Shown here piece by piece: positions 9,702-16,755 of a stretch of DNA of 27,173 nucleotides. The position numbers were made by a program, and so were the translations under genes. A model generated the notes under the pieces. It saw only the letters and a list, made by a program, of their open reading frames with translations. It did no database searches and was not told where the DNA came from. Origin of the DNA: JAZDMK01 sp043800975 (GTDB lineage Bacteria > Bacteroidota > Bacteroidia > Bacteroidales > JAHJDW01); assembly GCA_043800975.1 (NCBI GenBank), contig JAZDMK010000287.1, positions 1-27,173 on the forward strand, given 5' to 3'. Position 1 is the stretch's first letter. The number at the start of each line of letters is the position of its first letter.

Positions 9702-9723
9702 CTATATGTCTTAGCAAGTTTTT

Positions 9724-10263
9724 TTAAACCAATGACTCCCTGAATGTTTTAAAAAAGTCCCAAAAAACGATTCCCGCAGTTACTGAAATGTTGATCGAAT
9801 GCTTTGTTCCCAACTGAGGAATCTCAATACAATCGTCAAGATGCGGAAGTACTTCATCTGATATTCCGTTCACCTCATTGCCAAAAACCAAAGCATACTT
9901 CACATGCAGGTCGGGTAAAAAGCTTTGCAGAGCAACGGCCTTGTCGGTTTGTTCGATTCCAACTATTCGATAACCCATTTTTTTGCATTGTTCAATGGCT
10001 TCAAGTGTTGTTGGAAAATATTTCCAATCTACGGATTCGGTTGCGCCCAGTGCTGTGCGGTGAATTTCGCGATGTGGTGGGCATGCTGTGATGCCACATA
10101 AAAAAAGCGACTCAACCATAAATGCATCGGCTGTTCGAAAAACAGATCCAGTATTTTGCTGACTGCGTACATTATCAAGTATAGCACATACAGGCATTTT
10201 TTTTGCTTCGCGGAACTGCCCGACTGTACGGCGTTCCAGTTCTTCCATGCTTAGCTTTCTCAT
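9724..10263 (-). CDS. TrmH/SpoU-family RNA 2'-O-methyltransferase
   Basis: A 179-residue SPOUT (knotted-fold) methyltransferase that uses S-adenosylmethionine to methylate a ribose 2'-OH in tRNA or rRNA. All three family motifs are present: motif 1 NVRSQQNTGSVFRTADA (31-47, with the catalytic Arg region), motif 2 VFGNEVNGISDE (126-137), motif 3 IEIPQLGTKHSINISVTAGI (147-166). There is no N-terminal substrate-binding extension, so it is one of the short members. A start at 10281 (MFNLAV...) is possible. I prefer the ATG at 10263 because MRKLSMEEL is a typical beginning and TAATTTAG just upstream resembles the -7 box. It is transcribed divergently from mutS. The exact RNA target is unknown. Confidence 0.88.
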   Translation of the reverse strand: MRKLSMEELERRTVGQFREAKKMPVCAILDNVRSQQNTGSVFRTADAFMVESLFLCGITACPPHREIHRTALGATESVDWKYFPTTLEAIEQCKKMGYRIVGIEQTDKAVALQSFLPDLHVKYALVFGNEVNGISDEVLPHLDDCIEIPQLGTKHSINISVTAGIVFWDFFKTFRESLV

Positions 10264-10348
10264 GACCGCTAAATTAAACATAATTTTTTAAGAATCTGTT
10301 TGGATTTTGTTTTTTAGAATAATTATGATGGATAAATTGACCAGAGGA

Positions 10349-10428
10349 GGCAAAATTGACGCGAATAGCCGTAGCTATTTAAGGAGGTTTTAACAATGTA
10401 TGGGCAATTTAGGCGCATAATTAAATAG
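10349..10428 (+). other. Hairpin plus 10-codon ORF with strong Shine-Dalgarno sequence
   Basis: In the gap between the divergent methyltransferase and mutS genes there is a perfect 6-bp hairpin, AATAGC-CGTA-GCTATT (10364-10379). It is followed at once by AAGGAGG (10381-10387), 8 bases, and an ATG at 10396 opening the ORF MYGQFRRIIK, which stops at 10428. Two similar 15-mers, GGCAAAATTGACGCG (10349-10363) and GGGCAATTTAGGCGC (10402-10416), bracket the hairpin. A perfect SD is unusual in this phylum. It may be a small repeated element or a leader peptide; neither is proven. Confidence 0.4.
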
Positions 10429-10472
10429 AAGGATAAAATTCAAACAGTTTCTAAATGGTTCACAGGGAATAT

Positions 10473-10480
10473 TAACTTTG
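10473..10480 (+). promoter_or_regulatory. -7 box of mutS
   Basis: TAACTTTG matches TAnnTTTG and lies 17 bases before the mutS ATG at 10498, giving a leader of roughly 10 bases. The expected -33 position holds only TTTC (10448-10451), 21 bases upstream. Confidence 0.6.
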
Positions 10481-10497
10481 CAGTCCGCAAAACAGAA

Positions 10498-13131
10498 ATG
10501 GCAGCCAAAGAAAATATGATTGAAACTCCGCTGATGAAGCAGTACTTTGCAATAAAGGCAAAGTATCCGGATACACTTTTGCTTTTCCGCGTGGGTGATT
10601 TTTATGAAACATTTGGAGAGGATGCCATAAAAACCGCTTCAACGCTCGGGATTGTTTTAACACATCGCAATAACGGAAATGTGGCTGTTGAGCTTGCAGG
10701 ATTTCCGCACCATGCTTTAGATACCTATCTTCCAAAGCTTGTTAAGGCGGGATTTCGTGTTGCCATTTGTGATCAGCTGGAAGATCCGAAAATGACGAAA
10801 ACTATCGTCAAACGTGGTGTGACAGAAATTGTAACGCCCGGGATTTCGTTCAGTGATAAAATTCTTGATCATAAAACAAATAATTATCTGTGCGGAGTTT
10901 ACTTTACAAGCCCTGCTGTTGTTGGTGTTTCGTTTCTGGATGTTTCCACAGCTGAATTTTTTGTAGCACAGGGAAACGAAGAATATGCCGATAAACTTTT
11001 ACAGAGCTTGCGGCCCAGTGAGGTAATTGTTCCCAAGAACCGAAAGAATGAATTCTGCCGTTTGTTCGGCGATAAATTTTATTTGAATACACTTGAAGAT
11101 TGGGTTTATTCTTCTGAATATGCAAATGATGTTTTGTTAAAACAGTTTCAGACAAAATCGCTGAAGGGTTTTGGCATCGATTTGATGGAATCTGCGATTC
11201 CGGCTGCAGCTTCGGTTATTCAATATCTTCACGACACGCAGCACAATCAGCTGGGTCACATCAGCAGCATTTCCCGGCTTGAAGAAGACCGTTACGTGTG
11301 GCTCGATCGTTTTACAATACGCAATCTGGAACTGATTTCGTCTCCCCACGAGGATGCGAAAACATTGTTGGATATCATTGATCATACAGCATCACCCATG
11401 GGCGCCCGCCTGATGAAACGTTGGCTGGTTCTGCCTTTGAAAGATGTGGCTCCGATAAAGGAGCGTCATGATGTAGTGGATTATTTTATTGGACATAGTG
11501 AGCTCGCAGAAACTCTTGAAAAGGAAGTTCACCTGATGGGAGATCTTGAACGGCTTATTTCGAAAGTAGCCGTTGCCCGAGTGAATCCGCGCGAAGTGGT
11601 CCATATTAAAAAAGCATTAACGTCCATTGCAACTGTTCGTGAAAGCCTTGCTGCGTCTGACTTCGCGCCACTGAAAAAAATATCGGACAGTCTGAATCCA
11701 TGCCCTTTTATTTGTGAACGCATCGGCAAAGAACTGGTTGCTGATCCGCCGATGATGCTCAACAAAGGGGGGGTGATTGCCGATGGTGTTTCAGAAGAAC
11801 TGGATGAACTGCGCAAACTTGCTTTTTCCGGTAAAGATTACCTGATGCAGATACAGCAGCGCGAAAGCGAACGCACCGGGATTTCATCGCTGAAAGTGGC
11901 TTTCAACAATGTGTTTGGATATTATATTGAAGTTAGAAACACACACAAAGATAAAGTTCCGACCGAATGGATTCGTAAGCAAACGCTTGTCAGTGCTGAG
12001 AGATATATCACCGAAGAATTAAAACATTACGAAGAAAAAATTCTGGGAGCAGAAGAAAAAATTCTTGCACTGGAAACAAAAATGTTCAACGAACTGGTTT
12101 TATCTCTCGTTGATTACATTCAGCCGGTGCAACTAAATGCGTCATTGGTTGCGAGAATAGATTGTCTTTTATCCTTTGCATCCATTGCCCGAAGATATGG
12201 GTATGTACGTCCGGAAATCAACGAAGGTTTTGAATTGGATATTAAAAAAGGTCGGCACCCTGTAATTGAGCAGCAGCTTCCTCCCGATCAGCCATACATT
12301 TCCAATGATGTATTTCTTGACAATCAAAAGCAGCAAATCATCATCATTACCGGACCCAACATGTCGGGGAAATCGGCCTTGCTCAGGCAGACTGCACTTA
12401 TTGTTTTACTTGCTCAAATGGGAAGTTTTGTGCCGGCTGAATCTGCATCGATAGGAATTGTGGATAAAATTTTCACGCGAGTGGGTGCTTCTGATAATAT
12501 TTCTTCCGGTGAATCAACATTTATGGTTGAAATGACCGAAACAGCCAGTATTCTTAATAATTTATCCAACCGCAGTTTAATTCTTCTGGATGAAATCGGG
12601 CGCGGAACCAGCACTTACGACGGGATTTCAATTGCATGGTCCATTGCCGAATATATACATGAGCATCCGGCCTGTCGCGCCAAGACGTTATTTGCCACTC
12701 ATTATCACGAGATGAATGAAATGGCAAATACATTTAGAAGAATCAGAAACTATAATGTGTCGATCCGGGAGATTGATGATAAAATAATTTTTCTGAGAAA
12801 GCTGGTCCCCGGTGGAAGCAACCATAGTTTTGGTATCCATGTAGCAGCAATGGCGGGTATTCCCGAGAAAGTAATTCAGCGAGCGAATGAAGTGTTGAAG
12901 CAGCTTGAAAGAGATCATAGCAGCGAATTATCGACAGGAACACAGCCTGAAAAGAAAGCGGATACAGATGGTTTGCAGCTCAGTTTCATTCAGTTGAATG
13001 ATCCTATTCTGGAGGAAATACGGGACGAAATCATGAAAACAGATATTAATACCCTCACTCCGGTTGAGGCGTTGCTCAAGTTGAGCGGTATTCAGAAACT
13101 CGTGAGTGGCAAGGAAAAGAAAGGAAAATGA
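10498..13131 (+). CDS. mutS: DNA mismatch repair protein MutS
   Basis: An 877-residue MutS that recognises mismatches and small loops, then uses ATP to recruit MutL. The mismatch-binding motif is FRVGDFYETF (30-39), with the Phe-x-Glu wedge at F35/E37. The ATPase domain has Walker A GPNMSGKS (619-626), the signature region with STFMVEMTE, Walker B LILLDEIGRGTSTYDG (about 694-709) and FATHYHEM (732-739). QLSFIQ near residue 827 resembles a beta-clamp binding motif. Length and domain order are those of a full MutS1, not MutS2 (no Smr domain). The start at 10498 fits the promoter box 17 bases upstream and the usual onset shortly before the ETPLMKQY motif. The gene appears intact. Confidence 0.97.
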   Translation: MAAKENMIETPLMKQYFAIKAKYPDTLLLFRVGDFYETFGEDAIKTASTLGIVLTHRNNGNVAVELAGFPHHALDTYLPKLVKAGFRVAICDQLEDPKMTKTIVKRGVTEIVTPGISFSDKILDHKTNNYLCGVYFTSPAVVGVSFLDVSTAEFFVAQGNEEYADKLLQSLRPSEVIVPKNRKNEFCRLFGDKFYLNTLEDWVYSSEYANDVLLKQFQTKSLKGFGIDLMESAIPAAASVIQYLHDTQHNQLGHISSISRLEEDRYVWLDRFTIRNLELISSPHEDAKTLLDIIDHTASPMGARLMKRWLVLPLKDVAPIKERHDVVDYFIGHSELAETLEKEVHLMGDLERLISKVAVARVNPREVVHIKKALTSIATVRESLAASDFAPLKKISDSLNPCPFICERIGKELVADPPMMLNKGGVIADGVSEELDELRKLAFSGKDYLMQIQQRESERTGISSLKVAFNNVFGYYIEVRNTHKDKVPTEWIRKQTLVSAERYITEELKHYEEKILGAEEKILALETKMFNELVLSLVDYIQPVQLNASLVARIDCLLSFASIARRYGYVRPEINEGFELDIKKGRHPVIEQQLPPDQPYISNDVFLDNQKQQIIIITGPNMSGKSALLRQTALIVLLAQMGSFVPAESASIGIVDKIFTRVGASDNISSGESTFMVEMTETASILNNLSNRSLILLDEIGRGTSTYDGISIAWSIAEYIHEHPACRAKTLFATHYHEMNEMANTFRRIRNYNVSIREIDDKIIFLRKLVPGGSNHSFGIHVAAMAGIPEKVIQRANEVLKQLERDHSSELSTGTQPEKKADTDGLQLSFIQLNDPILEEIRDEIMKTDINTLTPVEALLKLSGIQKLVSGKEKKGK

Positions 13132-13138
13132 AATTTTT

Positions 13139-13170
13139 TTTGAAAAATTAAAAAAAGCGTTTTATCTTTG
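13139..13170 (+). promoter_or_regulatory. Promoter of tRNA-Gly
   Basis: TTTG (13139-13142), 20 bases, then TATCTTTG (13163-13170): the textbook Bacteroidetes -33/-7 pair. The tRNA begins 18 bases after the -7 box. Confidence 0.8.
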
Positions 13171-13188
13171 CAATCCTTTTAGGAAAAT

Positions 13189-13261
<73 letters not shown>

Positions 13262-13268
13262 CAGGTAC

Positions 13269-13292
13269 AACCCCTTAAACAGGGGTTTTTTT
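13269..13292 (+). terminator. Intrinsic terminator between the two tRNAs
   Basis: AACCCCT (13269-13275), loop TAAAC, AGGGGTT (13281-13287), then a run of T to 13292. It lies 8 bases after tRNA-Gly and 9 before tRNA-Leu, so tRNA-Leu would need read-through or its own promoter, which I do not see. Confidence 0.85.
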
Positions 13293-13300
13293 CTTGCCTT

Positions 13301-13384
13301 GCCCTGGTGGTGGAATGGTAGACACGCAGGACTTAAAATCCTGTGGCTGATAAGGCCGTGTGGGTTCAAGTCCCACCCGGGGTA
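13301..13384 (+). tRNA. tRNA-Leu(TAA), integration target
   Basis: An 84-nt class II tRNA with a variable arm. Acceptor GCCCTGG (13301-13307) pairs with CCGGGGT (13377-13383), with G-U pairs at the first and fifth positions; the discriminator is A13384. The anticodon loop CTTAAAA gives TAA at 13334-13336, in a CAGGA/TCCTG stem. Its last bases (13372-13385) are repeated at 19220-19233, marking it as the attachment site of the integrated element. The gene remains intact. Confidence 0.96.
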
Positions 13385-13385
13385 C
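13372..13385 (+). repeat. Left attachment core (attL) in tRNA-Leu
   Basis: CCCACCCGGGGTAC, covering the T-arm/acceptor 3' end of tRNA-Leu. It is identical over 14 bases to 19220-19233; the flanking base on each side differs between the copies, which fixes the repeat length. It contains the dyad ACCCGGGGT. Confidence 0.9.
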
Positions 13386-13392
13386 TTTAAAG

Positions 13393-13424
13393 ACCTCTGA
13401 TGTTCTTGAATATCAGGGGTTTTC
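13393..13424 (+). terminator. Terminator after tRNA-Leu, inside the element
   Basis: ACCTCTGAT (13393-13401) pairs with ATCAGGGGT (13412-13420) through one G-U pair, followed by a T-rich tract. It lies on the element side of attL, so the element appears to bring its own terminator for the target tRNA. Confidence 0.75.
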
Positions 13425-13433
13425 TTTTGTATC

Positions 13434-13455
13434 AGTTACAAATAGGTTACAAAAA
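13434..13455 (+). repeat. Left arm-type direct repeat
   Basis: A 22-bp sequence identical to 19088-19109 and in the same orientation, made of two TTACAAA units (13436-13442 and 13447-13453) 11 bp apart. A third TTACAAA follows at 13466-13472. It lies 48 bases inside attL, as expected for integrase arm-binding sites. Confidence 0.75.
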
Positions 13456-13771
13456 GCATTAATGTTTACAAATAACTTGGGAGTGAATTATTTTTTATCT
13501 ACCCCCGGGAGATCAATTTTTAATTGAGTTTTCTTTTTTGGACATACGCCCCCACTATCCACGACACTATATCCCACACACAAAAACTTTTTTTTCAGGA
13601 AGTGTGCAATTATCTGTAGAATATGATTGGTTTTGCTCTTTGCATTAATAACTAACAGAAAAAAATATGTTTTAATAAATTGGAATTATGAAATTGAAAA
13701 ATGATAAATTTGATAATAATTATACATATTCACCTTTCTGCTTTTAAATTAATATAGAATATCGGGCAAAC

Positions 13772-14512
13772 ATGGAGCAATCTTTTCTTTTTGATATTAA
13801 CCATTTTCTTTCTCAACGCTCTGCATACATGAGAATAAATTATATTAATCATGTGGCTGAAGAAGCTAGAAGAAATTCAAAAGAGAATGAACTTAGAGAA
13901 TTAGAATTTATTTTATGCAAAATAGAGGAGGTAGAAGCGGATTCAATTTATGTTGCTAGAGAAAATAGTATACGCTTACCATTTGGTGAGGAGGCTCAAG
14001 TTAAAAATCTTATCAAGGATAGGATTATTAGCACTAGAAAACTTTTAGAATTAACTAAAGGTCTCAAAAAAACGATTGCCGTAACAAGTTTTGATAGTAC
14101 TTTAAAAGAAGACCAATTAATACTTCTTCACTCCAAATTAATTGATAAAGAATTTATTGATAGTGCTACCCATATAGAGCCATTTAAGGCGGTATTTTTA
14201 AAGAAGACTGAAGACGAGATTAACACACCAATCAGATGGATTGATTTAAGCATTAGGAATAAAAATGCTAGTATAAATGCAGCTACTTTATTTGAATTAC
14301 TTTATCTTTTAAGGGATGCTGGATTTATTGAAAAGTCTGACTTTGATACTGGTGGAAAAAAAATAAATCTATACAAAAAAATGTTAATTTGTTTCTCTGA
14401 TAAAGATGGAAAAGAAATTAAACATTTAAAAGGAAAAACTCATCATTCACCAAAACAAAATACAGAAAGAAAAATGATTCTTTCTGAAATTGTAAATGGT
14501 TTGAATATCTAA
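13772..14512 (+). CDS. Hypothetical protein of the integrated element
   Basis: A 246-residue soluble protein with no signal peptide or membrane segment. The N-terminal half (about 15-100) is helical and charged, with Glu/Lys/Arg-rich stretches suggesting a coiled coil. The C-terminal half has two similar units: LILLHSKLIDKEFI followed by PFKAVFLKK, then IRWIDLSIRN followed by LFELLYLLRDAGFI. Such paired helices are reminiscent of the C-terminal part of RteC-like regulators of Bacteroides elements, but I see this only as a pattern. The tail is basic. The gene is visibly richer in A/T than the chromosomal genes to its left, consistent with transfer. It is the first gene inside the element and lies 151 bases before the winged-helix gene. 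Function not recognised. Confidence 0.7.
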   Translation: MEQSFLFDINHFLSQRSAYMRINYINHVAEEARRNSKENELRELEFILCKIEEVEADSIYVARENSIRLPFGEEAQVKNLIKDRIISTRKLLELTKGLKKTIAVTSFDSTLKEDQLILLHSKLIDKEFIDSATHIEPFKAVFLKKTEDEINTPIRWIDLSIRNKNASINAATLFELLYLLRDAGFIEKSDFDTGGKKINLYKKMLICFSDKDGKEIKHLKGKTHHSPKQNTERKMILSEIVNGLNI

Positions 14513-14571
14513 ATTCTAAAATCAATTTTAAGCTTTACCATTACTTTCCTTCTAAAGGTAAGGGTCATGTA

Positions 14572-14602
14572 TTGATCTGATTTTCTGTTGATAGTATCTT
14601 TG
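14572..14602 (+). promoter_or_regulatory. Promoter of the replication operon
   Basis: TTG (14572-14574), 20 bases, then TATCTTTG (14595-14602). Transcription would begin near 14610, about 55 bases before the winged-helix ATG. The leader carries the palindrome at 14621-14636. Confidence 0.65.
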
Positions 14603-14620
14603 TTGTCGAACGTTTAAAAT

Positions 14621-14636
14621 TGACTAGTACTGGTCA
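14621..14636. promoter_or_regulatory. Palindromic candidate operator
   Basis: TGACTAGTACTGGTCA is a 16-bp palindrome with one mismatched pair (T14625 and G14632) and centre AGTACT. It lies just downstream of the promoter and 28 bases before the winged-helix gene, a usual place for an autoregulatory operator. Confidence 0.5.
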
Positions 14637-14663
14637 TATTTATTAATTTTTAATAGAATAAAT

Positions 14664-14960
14664 ATGCCTAATTTAAATTCAGTTGAGCTACGGCTCGACA
14701 ATATTGAAAAACTGCTAACAGCACAAAAAGCAGTTCTCACATTTGATGAGTTTTGTAAGTATGCAGGAATCACAAAAAGCTACGGCTACAAGCTGACCTC
14801 AGCGGGCAAAGTGAAACATTACTGTCCAAATGGGAAAATGCTATACTTCAATAAAGACGAGGTAGACCAGTGGCTTATGCAAAACCCGATTACAACAGCG
14901 GAGCAAATTGACAAGGAGGCAAGCAGCTATGTTACTATTAACAGAGGAGGTGTGAAATGA
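14664..14960 (+). CDS. Excisionase-like winged-helix DNA-binding protein
   Basis: A 98-residue protein with a short N-terminal helix (about 6-20) and an HTH_17/MerR-type winged helix at about 23-75. The domain reads LTFDEFCKYAGITKSYGYKL (helix-turn-helix with a KSYGY recognition segment), then a wing GKVKHYCPNGKMLYFN, then DEVDQWLM. This is the usual form of Bacteroidetes element excisionases and small replication regulators. Its stop overlaps the next start by 4 bases (ATGA), so it is translationally coupled to the 148-residue gene. In context it could regulate the replication operon, bind the arm sites as a recombination directionality factor, or both; the sequence does not decide. Confidence 0.85.
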   Translation: MPNLNSVELRLDNIEKLLTAQKAVLTFDEFCKYAGITKSYGYKLTSAGKVKHYCPNGKMLYFNKDEVDQWLMQNPITTAEQIDKEASSYVTINRGGVK

Positions 14961-15403
14961 TTCTGACCGATTATTACAAGGCAGAAAAGCTGCCCTCAGT
15001 AGCAAGCAAAACCCGTTATGATGTAACATTTAGCACGGGTGGTTATGAACCCTTAGAAGTACTTAAAAACAAGAAAGGAGAATTGTTTTTTCATTATGGT
15101 GACGTGCCTCCTGCTTTCCGTGCAACAGGCAGGCGACTAGCTGAAAAATGTATAAGCAAAGGAAAAAATATCAGCTCTGTTTTTGTACCCGATGTCACTT
15201 TGCAATATGCACACGGTGATTGTAAAAACACCCTTGACGCTTTATTAATCGTTTTCAGTGATGATTACATGACAATTGAAATATTTGTTGCACGTGGTCA
15301 AAGAAACAATCAGCAGAGTCTTTATTTCATGCTATGTGATGGTGAATTAAATGATGAAGTGGAGGCTTTAAGAAAGCAGGCTGCACGGTTACTTAATCAG
15401 TAA
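14957..15403 (+). CDS. Conserved-looking hypothetical protein of the replication module
   Basis: A 148-residue cytosolic protein without a signal peptide or TM segment. Visible features are the N-terminal ILTDYYKAEKLP, an aromatic GELFFHYGDVPPAFRATGRR segment (about 40-62), a basic KGKNISSVFVPDV, a beta-rich core ALLIVFSDDYMTIEIFVARG, and an acidic/helical C-terminus GELNDEVEALRKQAARLLNQ. It is coupled by a 4-base overlap to the winged-helix gene and precedes the replication initiator, an arrangement I believe recurs in Bacteroidetes elements. A single-stranded DNA-binding or replication accessory role is inferred from position only. I do not recognise a named family. Confidence 0.8.
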   Translation: MILTDYYKAEKLPSVASKTRYDVTFSTGGYEPLEVLKNKKGELFFHYGDVPPAFRATGRRLAEKCISKGKNISSVFVPDVTLQYAHGDCKNTLDALLIVFSDDYMTIEIFVARGQRNNQQSLYFMLCDGELNDEVEALRKQAARLLNQ

Positions 15404-15417
15404 CTAAACAAACAAGG

Positions 15418-15447
15418 AAGGGGGCGGGGCTCATATCCTGCTCCCTT
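15418..15447 (+). promoter_or_regulatory. Strong GC-rich hairpin ahead of the rep gene
   Basis: AAGGGGGCGGG (15418-15428) pairs with CCTGCTCCCTT (15437-15447) over 11 bp with two G-U pairs and an 8-base loop, followed by TATTTATATT. It lies 14 bases after the upstream stop and 12 before the rep ATG. It could be a terminator/attenuator, a structure limiting Rep translation, or a replication origin hairpin. Confidence 0.6.
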
Positions 15448-15459
15448 ATTTATATTAAG

Positions 15460-16431
15460 ATGTTTTTCATTCCTAAAATGGTAACCGATATGTACGATAA
15501 TATAGATTTAAGATTGAGCAATGAGTCTGCAAATGCCGACTTGCTTCAGGTAGTGACTCCAATGTTAGTTAATGCAAGTGAACATGTTTTTAATGATGGT
15601 GAAAGTGTTTCTGTCTGTGGCACGATTGACGGGCTTAGGGTTTCAGTAAATAAAAATAACATGAAAATTAAAGGCAACAGCATTTGTAAATGGTATTTGG
15701 GTGACAATTTTCAAACTCTGACACGTGGCGACACACAGCGAGCTATTGAAAAAATGTCAGACCTTTTTCATTTGCCAATTGACCGGTCAGATATGACCAG
15801 AATAGACCTTGCACAAAATTTCACTGTGAAGTATGATCCCTCTGTTTATTATAGGCACTTGGGAAATCTGCAATACTTTAACCGCTTAGAACAGGGTCAG
15901 GGGTTGTATTACAATCAGAGCAAAAAGAAACAGCTTGTGTTTTATAACAAGGTTGCAGAATACAAAGCAAAGGGGCAACCCGTGCCGGAAATGTATCAAT
16001 GCACAAACACATTGAGGTATGAAATGAGATACAGGGAAAGACTCAGAGAGGTTTTTAATATGCCCGCAGTAACAGCAGGCGACTTGTATTCAGAGCCTTT
16101 TTATGTGGGTATTCTTGACCGCTGGCACGATGCTTACAAGAATATCAATAAAATCAGAAACAGCATTTCTTTTGATTACACTATGGTAAAAACAGTCAGG
16201 CAATTTCAGCAACAGGCAATACTTTTTTATGTATTAAACAAAGGCGGGCAGCTTGAAGCACTCAGGGAAATTGAAGAGGCTGCAAAGCGGGGTGACATCA
16301 GCAAGAAACAAAAGTACGACCTAAAAGAGCAAATAGAAACCGTTTGTAAATCGGAGCTGTTAACCTCCACCAGTGACGTTATTGAAGAACTGAATAAAAA
16401 AGTAAAAGAGGCGGTGAAGTATTACAGATAA
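15460..16431 (+). CDS. Phage/plasmid replication initiator (rolling-circle, gene II-like)
   Basis: A 323-residue protein resembling the phage/plasmid replication proteins of Bacteroidetes and the filamentous phage gene II / Rep_trans initiators, which nick one strand at the origin and start rolling-circle replication. Visible signatures are an N-terminal beta segment with VSVNKNNMKIKGNSICKWYLG (about 61-81 in outline), TRGDTQRAIEKMSDLFHLP, the Asp-containing core TRIDLAQNF (113-121), GLYYNQSKKKQLVFYNKVAE (148-167) with a Tyr/Lys cluster typical of the nicking site, and LRYEMRYRERL (185-195). I cannot say which Tyr is catalytic. A start at the ATG at 15478 (MVTDMYDN) is an alternative. It follows the winged-helix and 148-residue genes and is followed by a small membrane protein gene. 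Confidence 0.8.
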   Translation: MFFIPKMVTDMYDNIDLRLSNESANADLLQVVTPMLVNASEHVFNDGESVSVCGTIDGLRVSVNKNNMKIKGNSICKWYLGDNFQTLTRGDTQRAIEKMSDLFHLPIDRSDMTRIDLAQNFTVKYDPSVYYRHLGNLQYFNRLEQGQGLYYNQSKKKQLVFYNKVAEYKAKGQPVPEMYQCTNTLRYEMRYRERLREVFNMPAVTAGDLYSEPFYVGILDRWHDAYKNINKIRNSISFDYTMVKTVRQFQQQAILFYVLNKGGQLEALREIEEAAKRGDISKKQKYDLKEQIETVCKSELLTSTSDVIEELNKKVKEAVKYYR

Positions 16432-16456
16432 TTATTAAATTTGGAAAAAGTGAATT

Positions 16457-16717
16457 ATGCTAATACTTCAATACATATTCTGGGACGCATTTTTTCTATC
16501 CTTTGCTATGACAATAGCACTGTGGTCTGATGAGAAGGTCTGGTTCTTTGCCGGATGCTCTGTACTGTCACTTTCTATCCTTCTGTTTCTTATGTGGATT
16601 CACTTTCATAAAGAAAACAAACTCAAGGATGCACAGTTTGAAGAAACGATGAAGCGAATTAATAAATACTCTGAAATACAATCGAACAAACTGAAAACAT
16701 TAAAAGAAAGGGGGTAA
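16457..16717 (+). CDS. Small two-TM membrane protein
   Basis: An 86-residue protein with two hydrophobic helices (about 4-22 and 29-49) joined by a short loop, then a charged, probably coiled-coil tail (about 50-86, KENKLKDAQFEETMKRINKY) expected in the cytoplasm. It starts 25 bases after the rep stop on the same strand, so it belongs to the replication operon. Small membrane proteins beside initiators in filamentous phages are often coat or assembly proteins. This one has two TM segments and no signal peptide, so it is not a convincing coat protein. Function unknown. Confidence 0.7.
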   Translation: MLILQYIFWDAFFLSFAMTIALWSDEKVWFFAGCSVLSLSILLFLMWIHFHKENKLKDAQFEETMKRINKYSEIQSNKLKTLKERG

Positions 16718-16718
16718 T

Positions 16719-16748
16719 ATGAAATTTGTTATATCCAACGATTCTTAA
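16719..16748 (+). other. 9-codon ORF at the module junction, possible gene remnant
   Basis: An ATG at 16719 lies one base after the stop of the membrane protein, preceded by AAAGGGGG, a better ribosome-binding site than most in the window. It reads MKFVISNDS and stops at 16748, only 7 bases before the end of the convergent cargo lipoprotein. It may be the start of a longer gene lost when the cargo genes arrived, or chance. Confidence 0.3.
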
Positions 16749-16755
16749 AAAATTT

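Larger units (their letters stand above)
13386..13771. other. Non-coding left end of the element (386 bases)
   Basis: After the tRNA terminator this stretch holds the left arm-type repeats (13434-13455 and a further TTACAAA at 13466-13472). Next is TACCCCCGGG (13500-13509), resembling the reverse of the att core, and the inverted repeat TCAATT-TTT-AATTGA (13513-13527). From about 13540 to 13590 the top strand is C-rich and nearly free of G. The remainder is AT-rich with no ORF I would support. A replication or recombination site is plausible but not shown. Confidence 0.5.
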
